Positions 38,916-47,305 of a stretch of DNA of 64,000 nucleotides are shown piece by piece. How positions within the stretch are numbered: the first letter of the stretch is position 1; the number at the start of each line of letters is the position of its first letter. A model generated the notes under the pieces. The model ran no database searches, was not told the origin of the DNA, and saw only the letters and a program-made list of their open reading frames with translations. The stretch comes from CAYPNF01 sp964411985. Its GTDB lineage: Bacteria > Verrucomicrobiota > Verrucomicrobiia > Limisphaerales > J093. Made by a program: the position numbers and the translations under genes. The DNA lies in assembly GCA_964411985.1 (NCBI GenBank), contig CAYPNF010000018.1:69387-133386 (forward strand), written 5' to 3'.

Positions 38916-41735
38916 TTACTTCGGTGGTTTCTGATCTTGGGCGGGCTTCTGGGATTCCGGGATGCTGGGCGCCCGTGGTCGGTTTCGGGTAGCACCTTTG
39001 GTCCTGCCTTCGCCAGGAGGTTCGATTTCCACAGCCGCGCTCATCTTGCCGAGCTCGAGGTTCTGCTCGGCGGTCGTGGTGGCGAACAAATGCATGGCCC
39101 GGGCGATGAGTCCAGTCCAGCCGGTCTGATGGTTGGCTCCCACGCCAGCACCGCTATCGCCATGAAAGTATTCGTAGAACTGAATGTAATCCCGCCAGTG
39201 CGGGTCTTCCTGCAGCTTTTGCTCCGCGCCATTCACCGGCCGTCGGCCATCGGATCCTTTCAGGAAGATGCGGCTCAGACGGGCGGAAAGTTCCTCGGCC
39301 ACCTGGTACAGGCTCATCTGCCGGCCGGAGCCAGTCGGACATTCCACTGTAAAGTCGTTTCCGTAATAGGCGTGGTATTGGAGCAGCGCCCGGATGATCA
39401 ACCCGTTGACGGGCATCCAGATCGGCCCACGCCAGTTTGAGTTGCCGCCAAACATGCCGGTGTCGGACTCCGCTGGAAGGTACGCGACGCGGAATTCCTG
39501 ACCACCCGCCTGGAATACATAAGGATGCTCCTCGTGGAAGCGTGAGAGTGACCTGATTCCGTAGGGGCTGAGGAACTCCCTCTCATCCAGCATTTTCGCA
39601 AGAACACGGCGGAGTTTTGCCTCGTCGAGGATCGCCCCCAAGAGGCGCCCCGCATACCCGGTTTGCGAAGGGTTATGAATGAAGGAAACCAACTCGGGTC
39701 GAGCCCGGCAGAATGCTTGAAACCTCTTCATGAGTTCGGGGAATTTCTTCTGGAATTGCCCCTCAAATACCGTCACGGCACAAAAAGGAAGGAGTCCCAC
39801 CATGGATCGAACCTTGAGACGTTGTGCGTCGCCATTCGGCAAACGAAGAACGTCATAGAAGAAACCATCCTCCTCGTCCCACATTCCGGTATTGTCGCCA
39901 GTATGGATGGTGGCCGAGGCAATCGAGACGAAATGGTGAAGGAACTTGAGCGCAATATCCTCATAGGCGGGATCATTTTGGGCAAGTTCCATGGAGATCT
40001 CGAGCATGTTCAAGCTGAAGAGAGCCATCCACGCCGTGCCGTCGGCCTGTTCGAGGTGGCCGCCTGTGGGCAGCGGAGAACTGCGATCGAAAACACCAAT
40101 GTTGTCCAACCCGAGGAATCCGCCCTCAAACGTATTCTTGCCGGAACGGTCTTTGCGGTTGATCCACCAGGTGAAGTTCAACAAGAGCTTCTGAAAACTC
40201 CGCTGGAGCCATACGAGGTCCCCCTGGCCCGTGCGCGCCTTCTCCAGGCGATAGGCGAATATGGTTGCCCAGGAATGCACCGGCGGGTTCACATCACCGA
40301 AGTTCCACTCGTAAGCTGGGATCTGGCCATTCGGGTGCAGATAATTCTCGCGCAGCATCAGAGCGAGTTGCTCCTTGCCGAAGTCGGTGTCCACCATGGT
40401 CAACGGCAGCACATGAAACGCAAGATCCCAGGCAGCATACCAGGGATACTCCCACTTGTCCGGCATGGAAATCACATCCGCGTTGTACAGGTGGTGCCAA
40501 TGTTCATTGCGCGGCGCTTTCTTCGATGACGATCGAAACGGGTCGCATCCCCGTTCCTCGAGCCAGCGGTTCACGTCGAAATAGTAGAACTGTTTCGACC
40601 ATAACATTCCTGCCAGGGCCTGCCGCATGACGTTGGCCGCGTCTGCATCGAGCGACTTCGGGATGATTCCGGCGTAAAACTCATCCGCCTCCTGCTGCCG
40701 GGTTTGGAGGACCGACGCGAAGTGCTTACCAAAAGCCCCTTGACCGCGGCCATAGGTCTGGTCCAAGGCACTTGGTGCCACCTCAGTCAACCGCAGCCGA
40801 ATGATTTCACACTTGCCCGGAGGAACCGTCAGCCGGTAACACGCCGATACCTTCGTGCCAGTTTTTGCAGGATTGACGGCATCCGCCACTCCGTGAACGA
40901 CGAAATCGTTGATGCCATCCTTGACAAAGGGAGTGGAGTTCGGGGTGCCGGTCAACCGGCGGGCGTTGGTCTCGTTCTCCGTGAAGAGCAACGGCGGATT
41001 GCCGTCGCAGTACAGGTAGCGTTGGCCCAATTCGTCCTGGCTGGCCTCGATAACCCCGGCATGGTCGCCGCTTGCTTGGAGCTTCGGGCGGGGGTGGTCA
41101 CCACCCCATGACCATTGGTTGCGGAACCAAAGTGTGGGCAGAACCTGAATCTCGGCGGCTTCGGGCCCGCGGTTGTGGATACTGATCTGGACCAGGATAT
41201 CCTCTGCCGATTCCTTGGCATACTCTACGAACACGTCGAAGTACCGGTCCTCGTTGAAGACTCCTGTGTCGATCAACTCATACTCGGGGTCCTTTCGGGT
41301 GCGTTCCCGGTTTGTTAGCACCAGGTCGTCATACGGATAGGCGACCTGCGGGTATTTATAGAGATATTTGAGGTAGGAATGAGTTGGCGTACTGTCCAAG
41401 TAGAAATAGTACTCCTTGACGTCCTCTCCATGGTTTCCTTCGCCGTTGGTGAGGCCAAACAGGCGTTCTTTGATGATAGGATCCTTGCCGTTCCAGAGCG
41501 CGAGTGCGAGGCAGAGCCGCTGCTGATCGTCGGAGAAACCAGCCAAGCCGTCCTCACCCCAATGATAGGCGCGGGAACGCGCATGGTCATGCGTGAAATA
41601 GTCCCAGGCGTTGCCGTTGTCGCTGTAATCCTCGCGCACCGTGCCCCATTGGCGTTCGCTGAGGTAGGGCCCCCACTTTTTCCACGGCTTGTGAGGGTCT
41701 CGGGCTTCTTGCAGGCGTTGAGATTCAGCATTCAT
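38916..41735 (-). CDS. MGH1/GH63-like glucosidase
   Basis: ATG 41735 gives 939 residues; an upstream TTG at 41762 is less likely. There is no signal peptide, so the enzyme is cytoplasmic. It starts with WGPYLSERQWGTVREDYSDNGNAWDYFTHDHA, characteristic of the mannosylglycerate-hydrolase/MGH1-like glucosidase group related to GH63. Other marks are EDGLAGFSDDQQRLCLALALWNG, SMPDKWEYPWYAAWDLAFHVLP, DGTAWMALFSLNML and, near the end, NSNWRGPIWMPVNGLIIR. These enzymes cleave alpha-glucosyl-linked compatible solutes or oligosaccharides. The C-terminal 40 residues are a proline- and lysine-rich tail. The gene precedes the response regulator on the same strand (122-base gap). Confidence 0.93.
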   Translation of the reverse strand: MNAESQRLQEARDPHKPWKKWGPYLSERQWGTVREDYSDNGNAWDYFTHDHARSRAYHWGEDGLAGFSDDQQRLCLALALWNGKDPIIKERLFGLTNGEGNHGEDVKEYYFYLDSTPTHSYLKYLYKYPQVAYPYDDLVLTNRERTRKDPEYELIDTGVFNEDRYFDVFVEYAKESAEDILVQISIHNRGPEAAEIQVLPTLWFRNQWSWGGDHPRPKLQASGDHAGVIEASQDELGQRYLYCDGNPPLLFTENETNARRLTGTPNSTPFVKDGINDFVVHGVADAVNPAKTGTKVSACYRLTVPPGKCEIIRLRLTEVAPSALDQTYGRGQGAFGKHFASVLQTRQQEADEFYAGIIPKSLDADAANVMRQALAGMLWSKQFYYFDVNRWLEERGCDPFRSSSKKAPRNEHWHHLYNADVISMPDKWEYPWYAAWDLAFHVLPLTMVDTDFGKEQLALMLRENYLHPNGQIPAYEWNFGDVNPPVHSWATIFAYRLEKARTGQGDLVWLQRSFQKLLLNFTWWINRKDRSGKNTFEGGFLGLDNIGVFDRSSPLPTGGHLEQADGTAWMALFSLNMLEISMELAQNDPAYEDIALKFLHHFVSIASATIHTGDNTGMWDEEDGFFYDVLRLPNGDAQRLKVRSMVGLLPFCAVTVFEGQFQKKFPELMKRFQAFCRARPELVSFIHNPSQTGYAGRLLGAILDEAKLRRVLAKMLDEREFLSPYGIRSLSRFHEEHPYVFQAGGQEFRVAYLPAESDTGMFGGNSNWRGPIWMPVNGLIIRALLQYHAYYGNDFTVECPTGSGRQMSLYQVAEELSARLSRIFLKGSDGRRPVNGAEQKLQEDPHWRDYIQFYEYFHGDSGAGVGANHQTGWTGLIARAMHLFATTTAEQNLELGKMSAAVEIEPPGEGRTKGATRNRPRAPSIPESQKPAQDQKPPK

Positions 41736-41772
41736 AAGGATTCTCGGGAATGTTGGGGGCAAGATAGCAGGC

Positions 41773-41797
41773 GGTCCCCCGACGTGGTGTCGGGACC
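41773..41797. other. Inverted repeat with one bulge upstream of the glucosidase gene
   Basis: GGTCCCCCGAC and GTCGGGACC can pair around GTGGT with one unpaired C. It lies 38 bases upstream of the minus-strand start 41735. It may be an operator, attenuator or the end signal of the preceding transcript. Confidence 0.3.
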
Positions 41798-41935
41798 GGG
41801 TCTCCTGCGGTTCGTGTCATCGAGCATCGCTTGCCTGTCGCAGACAGCTTAGCACGAAGAAGCTGTATGCGAAAGCGACTCGCACCTTTTGGCGACCCAT
41901 CAGCGGTCGTCCGTCGTGTGTTCTCCGAGGGCGGG

Positions 41936-41955
41936 TACTCGTGAAATCACGAGTA
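41936..41955 (-). terminator. Hairpin after the outer-membrane transporter gene
   Basis: TACTCGTGA and TCACGAGTA form a perfect 9-bp inverted repeat with only two unpaired bases, 21 bases beyond the minus-strand stop at 41977. There is no T-run after it, so it is either a factor-dependent end, an RNA stabiliser or a dyad operator. Confidence 0.35.
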
Positions 41956-41976
41956 GCGAATTCCCCTGGAAGCTAT

Positions 41977-43035
41977 TCATTCCTCGCTTTTCAGGCGCTT
42001 CTGTCCCTCGACGATCTTGTGCCAGCCGTAGGTTAAGGAGAGTCGAAAGCCGTCCATGTGAAGGTCGGTAGGGTCGCTATCATTGACGGTCGACATGTAA
42101 CCGGCGGTGAGCGAGAGGTTGTCGGTGATCTGGTAGCCAAGGGTGGCACCGACGCCCACGTTATTCAGCGATTTGCCAGCAACGCCATCCACGCTCGGCT
42201 TGCCGCCAGTCATCCAGGTGCAGTCGACCGAGGCCCAAAAATGTTCAGTGAAGTCGCGGGTTAAATGCGCCTCCAATTGGAACATGGGATCCGTGCCTAG
42301 CGTTTGGCCATTGTTGTAGTCGGTGTTGTCACCGAAGAACCAGACCCAGGGAAGCACCTCCAGGGTCGTGCGCCGACCGGGCACCCAAGGGCCGATCTGC
42401 TGGATGATGGGCGTGCCCACCCGGCCATACCAGCGGTTCTGGCCAAGGTTCAGCGTCTGACTGCTGTCGTATTCGCCGACCGGGAAGTTGATGTCCATCA
42501 CCGCGTTGAGCGAAAACTTGGGCTCGTAGCGCAAGAGGTCGGGGATGCTCTTGAGGGCCTTGGGGCCGATGAGGTTGTAGCCCACCTCGATCATTGGGTC
42601 ACCGAACCCTGTGGTATCCTGGTTGGAGCTATGGCCCTCGAAGGTGCTGGTGCTGGAAATCCGGCCCATTGGCTCCAGCACCGCAAGGGTGAGCGTGCGG
42701 TCGAACAGGGGCAGCATCTTCGCGTAACCAGCAATGAGGATGTTCGCATCGAATTGGGCATCGACATCGGGTGCGAGGTAGTGGGATGGGTCAATGGGAT
42801 TGGCATTGCCGCTCAAGGATTCGAAGATCACCGGCACGGCATTTGCCCCGGCGAGGCTTTGCCAATAGAAGCGCGGCGGCACCTGCGCCTGCGCGAAGAT
42901 CGGGCAGAGGATCGCGGGAGCGAGGATGGCGGCAGCGAGGCGGCCCGAGCGCGGAGCAGAGGGCAGGCGCACCCCTTCGTGGTATCGTTCAGTTTCGTTA
43001 GTCATGGAAAGCGTGGTTAGTCGATTTGAGTTCAT
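41977..43035 (-). CDS. Outer-membrane transporter, MetA-pathway-of-phenol-degradation type
   Basis: The 352-residue protein has a long N-terminus with a hydrophobic export segment (about 33-50, ending AQAQV); ATG 43005 would shorten the leader. The rest is a predicted outer-membrane beta-barrel: alternating strands such as FDANILIAGYAKML, DPMIEVGYNLIG, LSLTAGYMSTVNDSD and FRLSLTYGWHKI. The order and the segment NAVMDINFPVGEYD resemble the MetA-pathway phenol degradation/transporter family (PF13557), which is thought to move hydrophobic compounds. It is 18 bases downstream of the sulfatase stop at 43054, so it is probably co-transcribed with it. The substrate is unknown. Confidence 0.82.
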   Translation of the reverse strand: MNSNRLTTLSMTNETERYHEGVRLPSAPRSGRLAAAILAPAILCPIFAQAQVPPRFYWQSLAGANAVPVIFESLSGNANPIDPSHYLAPDVDAQFDANILIAGYAKMLPLFDRTLTLAVLEPMGRISSTSTFEGHSSNQDTTGFGDPMIEVGYNLIGPKALKSIPDLLRYEPKFSLNAVMDINFPVGEYDSSQTLNLGQNRWYGRVGTPIIQQIGPWVPGRRTTLEVLPWVWFFGDNTDYNNGQTLGTDPMFQLEAHLTRDFTEHFWASVDCTWMTGGKPSVDGVAGKSLNNVGVGATLGYQITDNLSLTAGYMSTVNDSDPTDLHMDGFRLSLTYGWHKIVEGQKRLKSEE

Positions 43036-43053
43036 TTTCGGATTCGGGTGCCA

Positions 43054-44856
43054 TCACGGCTTCGGGTCAGCCAGCATGTTTGGGGGAGGGACGAACTGCT
43101 TCTGATAGAGGAGCGGCGGGTAACCGTCCACCACCGGATACCGATCGGGAAGCTGTTTTTCCTGTCCCTCCCACATCACGCGGCTGGGCAGGATCACGTG
43201 GTTGGCCCGGACATAGTCGTCCCAGAGCGCCAGGAGCGCCTTGACCTTCTCGGGTTGTTCGGCGGCCAGATTATGGCGCTCCCCCAGATCAGCAGCGAGA
43301 TTGAACAACTCCCATTGTCCCGTGCCATACGGCTTGTACTGCCACACTAACTTCCAGTCACCCTGCCGGACGGCGTGATTCCCGAAAATCTCCCACGCCA
43401 TGTAATCCTGCGCCGCGCGGGGTGATTCCTCTTCGCCCGCCAGCATTTTGACCCACGACTTGCCAAATAGCGGTGGCGGTTCCTGACCGTTGACGGTCTT
43501 GGGATAACTTGCGCCCGCCACTTCCAGCAGCGTGGGCATGATGTCCGCCACGTGCATGAGGCCGCGGTTGATGCTCCAGGCTGGGCGTTTGACGATCGGG
43601 CCGCTGACGATGAGGGCGTTGCGGATGCCGCCTTCGGCCATGTTGCCCTTGTACTGGCTTAACGGGGTCATCGAAACCTGGGCCCACATCGGACCGTAGC
43701 TGGGGTAAGAATGGGGATCGCCCCAGGCGTTCGGGTGAGTCTGTGACCACTGCATGGAAGCGAATAGGAAATTGCGCGTGCCGGGCGTGCCCGCGATCAT
43801 TTTGAAGAGGTCGGCTCCTTCCGCGCCGTTGTCGCCGAACACGATGAAGATGGTGTTGTCGTACTCACCGATCTTCTTCAAATAATCAATCAGCCGCCCG
43901 ACATGGTAGTCCATGTTTTCCACCATCCCGGCGTACAACTCCATTTTTTTGCCCATGATGGCCCGCGCAGCGGGCGCCAGCAGAGTGGCATCGGGAATGA
44001 ACCACATGCGCTCGGCCAGTTCGGTGCCTTTGGGCACGATGCCCATCTCAATCTGGCGCTGCAGCCGTTCCCGGCGCACCACGTCCCAACCCTTGTCGTA
44101 TTCACCCACATGGCGGTTGCGCCAGTCGCGCGGCAGATGAAACGGGTCATGGGGCGCCTGGTGCGAAAGGTAAGCGAAGAAGGGTTTGCCATCCTTCCGG
44201 TTCGCCTCAATGTAGCTGATAATCTTGTCGGTGTAGGTCTTCGTGGCGTAGTAATTCTTGGGTAGTTTCTTCAGGTAGCGGCCATCCTCGGTGAACGTGG
44301 ATTTCGGGTTGGCGGCGGTGAAATTCGCCATGTCCCAATAGCTGCCTGCGCCGTCGAGCAGGGAGAAGTCGCGCTCGAACCCGCGCGCGGCGGGGATCTT
44401 GTCAGGGGACTTGCCCATGTGCCATTTGCCGGCCATGTAGGTGTGGTAGCCGGCATCCTTGAGCACTTGCGGCAGGGTCGTGACGCGCTTGTTGAGGTAA
44501 CCTTCGTAGCCGTCCACGCCCCACTGGTTGGGCGCCGCAAACTCGTCCATGTTGCCCAGGCCGTTCAAGTGCGTATCTACGCCGCTGAGCAGCATGGAGC
44601 GGGTTGGAGAACAAGTGGCGCTCGTGTAGAACTGCGTGCAGCGCACCCCGGCTTTGGCCAGGGAATCCAAATGAGGTGTCTTAATCTCGCCGCCGAAGCA
44701 GCCCATGTCCGAGAAACCCAAATCATCGCCGAGGATCACTACGATGTTGGGTCGCTTTCCCGCGGGCGTGGCGGCCTGCGAGATCGCTGTCATTGCCATA
44801 AGCGCGCCCACCATTGCAGCGCGGAAGAAGTGTTGCTTTGCCGTGATGTGCTTCAT
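43054..44856 (-). CDS. Secreted formylglycine-dependent sulfatase
   Basis: The 600-residue protein has a signal peptide ending SQAAT and the sulfatase fold. NIVVILGDDLGFSDMG supplies the metal-binding aspartates, and Cys82 in ATCSPTRSML is the C-x-P-x-R site changed to formylglycine. Further marks are AGKWHMGK (family Lys/His), APHDPFHLP and FVFGDNGAEG-like strand IFIVFGDNGAEG with the Asp-Asn metal pair. It resembles S1-family arylsulfatases acting on sulfated glycans or aryl sulfates. The length is normal. A separate maturase gene (sulfatase-modifying factor or anSME) is not in this window. The gene lies upstream of the outer-membrane transporter and downstream of the monooxygenase. Confidence 0.95.
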   Translation of the reverse strand: MKHITAKQHFFRAAMVGALMAMTAISQAATPAGKRPNIVVILGDDLGFSDMGCFGGEIKTPHLDSLAKAGVRCTQFYTSATCSPTRSMLLSGVDTHLNGLGNMDEFAAPNQWGVDGYEGYLNKRVTTLPQVLKDAGYHTYMAGKWHMGKSPDKIPAARGFERDFSLLDGAGSYWDMANFTAANPKSTFTEDGRYLKKLPKNYYATKTYTDKIISYIEANRKDGKPFFAYLSHQAPHDPFHLPRDWRNRHVGEYDKGWDVVRRERLQRQIEMGIVPKGTELAERMWFIPDATLLAPAARAIMGKKMELYAGMVENMDYHVGRLIDYLKKIGEYDNTIFIVFGDNGAEGADLFKMIAGTPGTRNFLFASMQWSQTHPNAWGDPHSYPSYGPMWAQVSMTPLSQYKGNMAEGGIRNALIVSGPIVKRPAWSINRGLMHVADIMPTLLEVAGASYPKTVNGQEPPPLFGKSWVKMLAGEEESPRAAQDYMAWEIFGNHAVRQGDWKLVWQYKPYGTGQWELFNLAADLGERHNLAAEQPEKVKALLALWDDYVRANHVILPSRVMWEGQEKQLPDRYPVVDGYPPLLYQKQFVPPPNMLADPKP

Positions 44857-44904
44857 GTTCGTATCTCAGGTGGAGTGGTCGAGGATGTTTGGTAGCAGCA
44901 TGGT

Positions 44905-45348
44905 TCACTTCGAGTGGCTCTCCCTGAGGGCTGAGAGATCACCAAGGGACTCGTCCCCGCTGCACCCGCGTAGTTGCTGGACAAGACCCATGCCCTGGGT
45001 TTTGGAGATGTAATGGAAGCAGAACTGGGGTGGCTGGATGGAGAGTTCACACGAAGCCAAGACTCTCAGATAGAGATCGGAACGGATGTGCTCTTCCAAC
45101 GCTGCCTCGGTTTCCCAGTATCCGCAAAGCAGAGTGGCATGCTCCGGCCCCTCTTCTGAGTAGATCTGGCAACTCAGGCACCCCGGCTGGGCCTCAATGG
45201 GACCCAAGACCGAATGCAGAATCTCCAACGCCTGCGAGCGCTGCTTCGGCGACTGGACGAGTCTGAGGGTCGATAGAACCACGCCTCTTAACAATAGCCA
45301 GAAAGGTGCCAAGGGTTTGCAGGGCTCGACAATATTATCATAAAGCAT
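44905..45348 (-). CDS. ABM-fold (antibiotic biosynthesis monooxygenase-like) small protein
   Basis: From ATG 45348 the protein has 147 residues. Residues about 23-120 match the ABM dimeric ferredoxin-like fold: VVLSTLRLV, then QALEILHSVLGPIEAQPGC, a Y-x-x-E-x-GP strand, LLCGYWETEAALEEHIRS and the DLY helix. Such proteins are cofactor-free monooxygenases or quinol-monooxygenase-like enzymes. There are no clear catalytic residues. The frame is open further upstream (to 45519) but that part is a polar segment without domain resemblance. The 20-bp palindrome at 45409 lies 61 bases upstream of the start. The gene precedes the sulfatase at 44856 by 48 bases. Confidence 0.8.
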   Translation of the reverse strand: MLYDNIVEPCKPLAPFWLLLRGVVLSTLRLVQSPKQRSQALEILHSVLGPIEAQPGCLSCQIYSEEGPEHATLLCGYWETEAALEEHIRSDLYLRVLASCELSIQPPQFCFHYISKTQGMGLVQQLRGCSGDESLGDLSALRESHSK

Positions 45349-45408
45349 TGATGGATAGGGTTTAGAGTGGATTTCAGGACGTCTACATGCGAATCGGAAA
45401 GGGTCTGA

Positions 45409-45428
45409 AAGGACGATATATCGTCCTT
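45409..45428. promoter_or_regulatory. Perfect 20-bp palindrome with extra half-sites
   Basis: AAGGACGATATATCGTCCTT is a perfect 20-bp palindrome. The half-site TCGTCCTT recurs at 45431-45438, 10 bases after the copy in the palindrome, and CCGTCCTT at 45454-45461. The cluster is 61-113 bases upstream of the minus-strand monooxygenase start and 170 bases beyond the end of the sigma-54 activator gene. This arrangement is what an operator for a dimeric regulator looks like. I saw no sigma-54 -24/-12 element between it and the gene. Confidence 0.65.
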
Positions 45429-45596
45429 CTTCGTCCTTTTGCTCTTTGTCCCTCCGTCCTTTTCCAGGGAAGTGGGCCTCCAAGAGTAGCCCGAAGTCTG
45501 CGGTCCCTCCAAGCGGCACAGTCGAGGCCTAGACCTCTGCTCAGTCGGACCTCACAGGGCCCACCACTGCTTGGAAGGCCCGGGCGGCTCCCGACG

Positions 45597-47198
45597 TCAG
45601 TCGAGGGCGATCTTCTTCTGCCGATGGTTGGGGATTCCCAGTTTCCGCATGCGGCTGTAGAGCGTCGAGGGATTGAGCCCCAGTAAAGTGGCGGCACCCT
45701 TGGGTCCCTTGATACGCCAGCGGGTTCTTTCAAGGGATTCGAGGATGTGCCTGCGCTCGGAGGAGGCGAGCGTTCCTGCCGGCGGTGTTCCGGAGTCCTC
45801 ATCCAGAAGCAACGGGACACTGAGCGTATCCCCGGAGGTGACGATGACGCCGTGCTCGATGACGTTGCGCAACTCGCGCACGTTGCCTGGCCAGGGATGA
45901 CGCTTGAAGGTCTCCATGGTATTTCGTCGCACCTTGGTGATCTTCTTACCCATGCGCGAGGAGAATTCCTTCAGAAAGGCCCAGACCAGCGCTGGGATGT
46001 CCTCGGTTCGCTCGTGGAGCGGCGGCACGCGGATGGGAAACACGTTGAGTCGGTAATAGAGGTCTTTCCGGAATCGTCCTGCGCGCAGATCCTCAGCCAG
46101 GTCACGGTTGGTAGCCGCGATGACGCGGACGTTCGCCTGGATGGTTTTAGGGCTGCCTAAACGCTCAAATTGGCCCTCCTGCAGGACGCGCAGCAGCTTG
46201 GCCTGGACCTCGAGTGACAACTCGCCAACCTCATCCAGGAAGATCGTTGAACCATCTGCAACCTCAAATCTTCCGGTCTGTCGCGTCAAAGCGCCCGTGA
46301 ACGCACCTCTCTCCCGCCCGAAGAGTTCGCTTTCCACCAGCGCCGACGGCAGGGCAGCACAGTTGACCTTCACCATGATATGTCCTTTGCGGGGACTTAG
46401 ACGATGGATTGCCTGAGCGATCAGTTCCTTGCCCGTTCCGGTCTCGCCGTAGATGAGCACCGAAGAGTCCGTAGGGGCCACCTGCTCCACCAGGCTAAGG
46501 ACCCTCTGAATGGCAGGACTGCGTCCGATAATCGCCCCGTGCGTCTGGGTCACCTTGATCTCCTCCCTCAAGTAGTCGCTCTCTGCTTGGAGGCGATCCT
46601 TCAGCCTTCTGATTTCGGACAAGGAGTCTCGCAATGCATGGTCGACAGATTTACGGGCGAGCGCGCTGGCGAAGATTTGGGCGACCAGTTGAAGCCGTTT
46701 GACCACCGTTTCTGGCCAGACTCTTTCCTCCCGGGCGATGCTAAAGCCCAGAACACCGATGAGGTGATCTTCGCCGGCGGAGAGCGGAAAGATTAAGGTC
46801 GATTTGACCCCGTACTGGTGCCACACTTCCCGATCGCGAGCTGCTTCCGGAGGGAGTGAGGCCATCGAGCTTACGGAGACAATCTTCCCCGCCAATAGCT
46901 GTCGCAAACACCATGGGAACAGCTCCTCTCCTGAAACCCTCTCAGGTATTGGAGGACCGCCCAGAGGGCGGTAGAGATGAGTCATCCTGATGAATCGACG
47001 CGTGTTGTCCGCCCATTGCCACAGGCCCGATAGATCAAATCCAAGACACTCGCAGACCCGGCGCTGGGCGTCCCCAATTTCAAGGTCCACCTCATCGGCG
47101 GGCACGTTAATAAACTTTGACAGCAGATCCCCAATCAGCATCTCGAATCGCAAGCGCTCTTCGAGCTCTGCAATCAAGGGGGTGTCATCCGCTTTCAT
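45597..47198 (-). CDS. GAF-AAA-Fis sigma-54-dependent transcriptional activator
   Basis: The 533-residue protein has an N-terminal GAF-like sensory domain (about 15-190), a coiled linker (SLSEIRRLKDRLQAESDYLREE), a sigma-54-interaction AAA+ domain and a Fis-type helix-turn-helix. The AAA+ marks are Walker A GETGTGKE (251-258), the sigma-54 contact loop GAFTGA (298-303), Walker B TIFLDEVGEL and the arginine-finger region YYRLNVFPIRVPPL. The C-terminus GAATLLGLNPSTLYSRMRKLG is a Fis-type DNA-binding helix pair. This is the FhlA-like class: activity is set by GAF ligand, not by phosphorylation. It lies directly downstream of the hybrid kinase on the same strand (108-base gap). The palindrome cluster at 45409 is a possible binding site. 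Confidence 0.93.
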   Translation of the reverse strand: MKADDTPLIAELEERLRFEMLIGDLLSKFINVPADEVDLEIGDAQRRVCECLGFDLSGLWQWADNTRRFIRMTHLYRPLGGPPIPERVSGEELFPWCLRQLLAGKIVSVSSMASLPPEAARDREVWHQYGVKSTLIFPLSAGEDHLIGVLGFSIAREERVWPETVVKRLQLVAQIFASALARKSVDHALRDSLSEIRRLKDRLQAESDYLREEIKVTQTHGAIIGRSPAIQRVLSLVEQVAPTDSSVLIYGETGTGKELIAQAIHRLSPRKGHIMVKVNCAALPSALVESELFGRERGAFTGALTRQTGRFEVADGSTIFLDEVGELSLEVQAKLLRVLQEGQFERLGSPKTIQANVRVIAATNRDLAEDLRAGRFRKDLYYRLNVFPIRVPPLHERTEDIPALVWAFLKEFSSRMGKKITKVRRNTMETFKRHPWPGNVRELRNVIEHGVIVTSGDTLSVPLLLDEDSGTPPAGTLASSERRHILESLERTRWRIKGPKGAATLLGLNPSTLYSRMRKLGIPNHRQKKIALD

Positions 47199-47305
47199 CC
47201 GTTGATATGGTTTCCGGAGGGTACATTTCGAGAATGTCGATGTCTACTGGATTCCCCCGTTGGCAGGGGAGGGCACGAAGCCAAGGTCGATATTCAAAGG
47301 TGCGT

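Noticed and set aside
45349..45519. N-terminal extension of the ABM-fold protein
   Set aside because: The added residues are polar and unlike the family, and would cover the palindrome.
45349..45596. Sigma-54 promoter (-24/-12) between the palindrome and the monooxygenase gene
   Set aside because: I looked for GG and GC elements at the required spacing and did not find a convincing pair.
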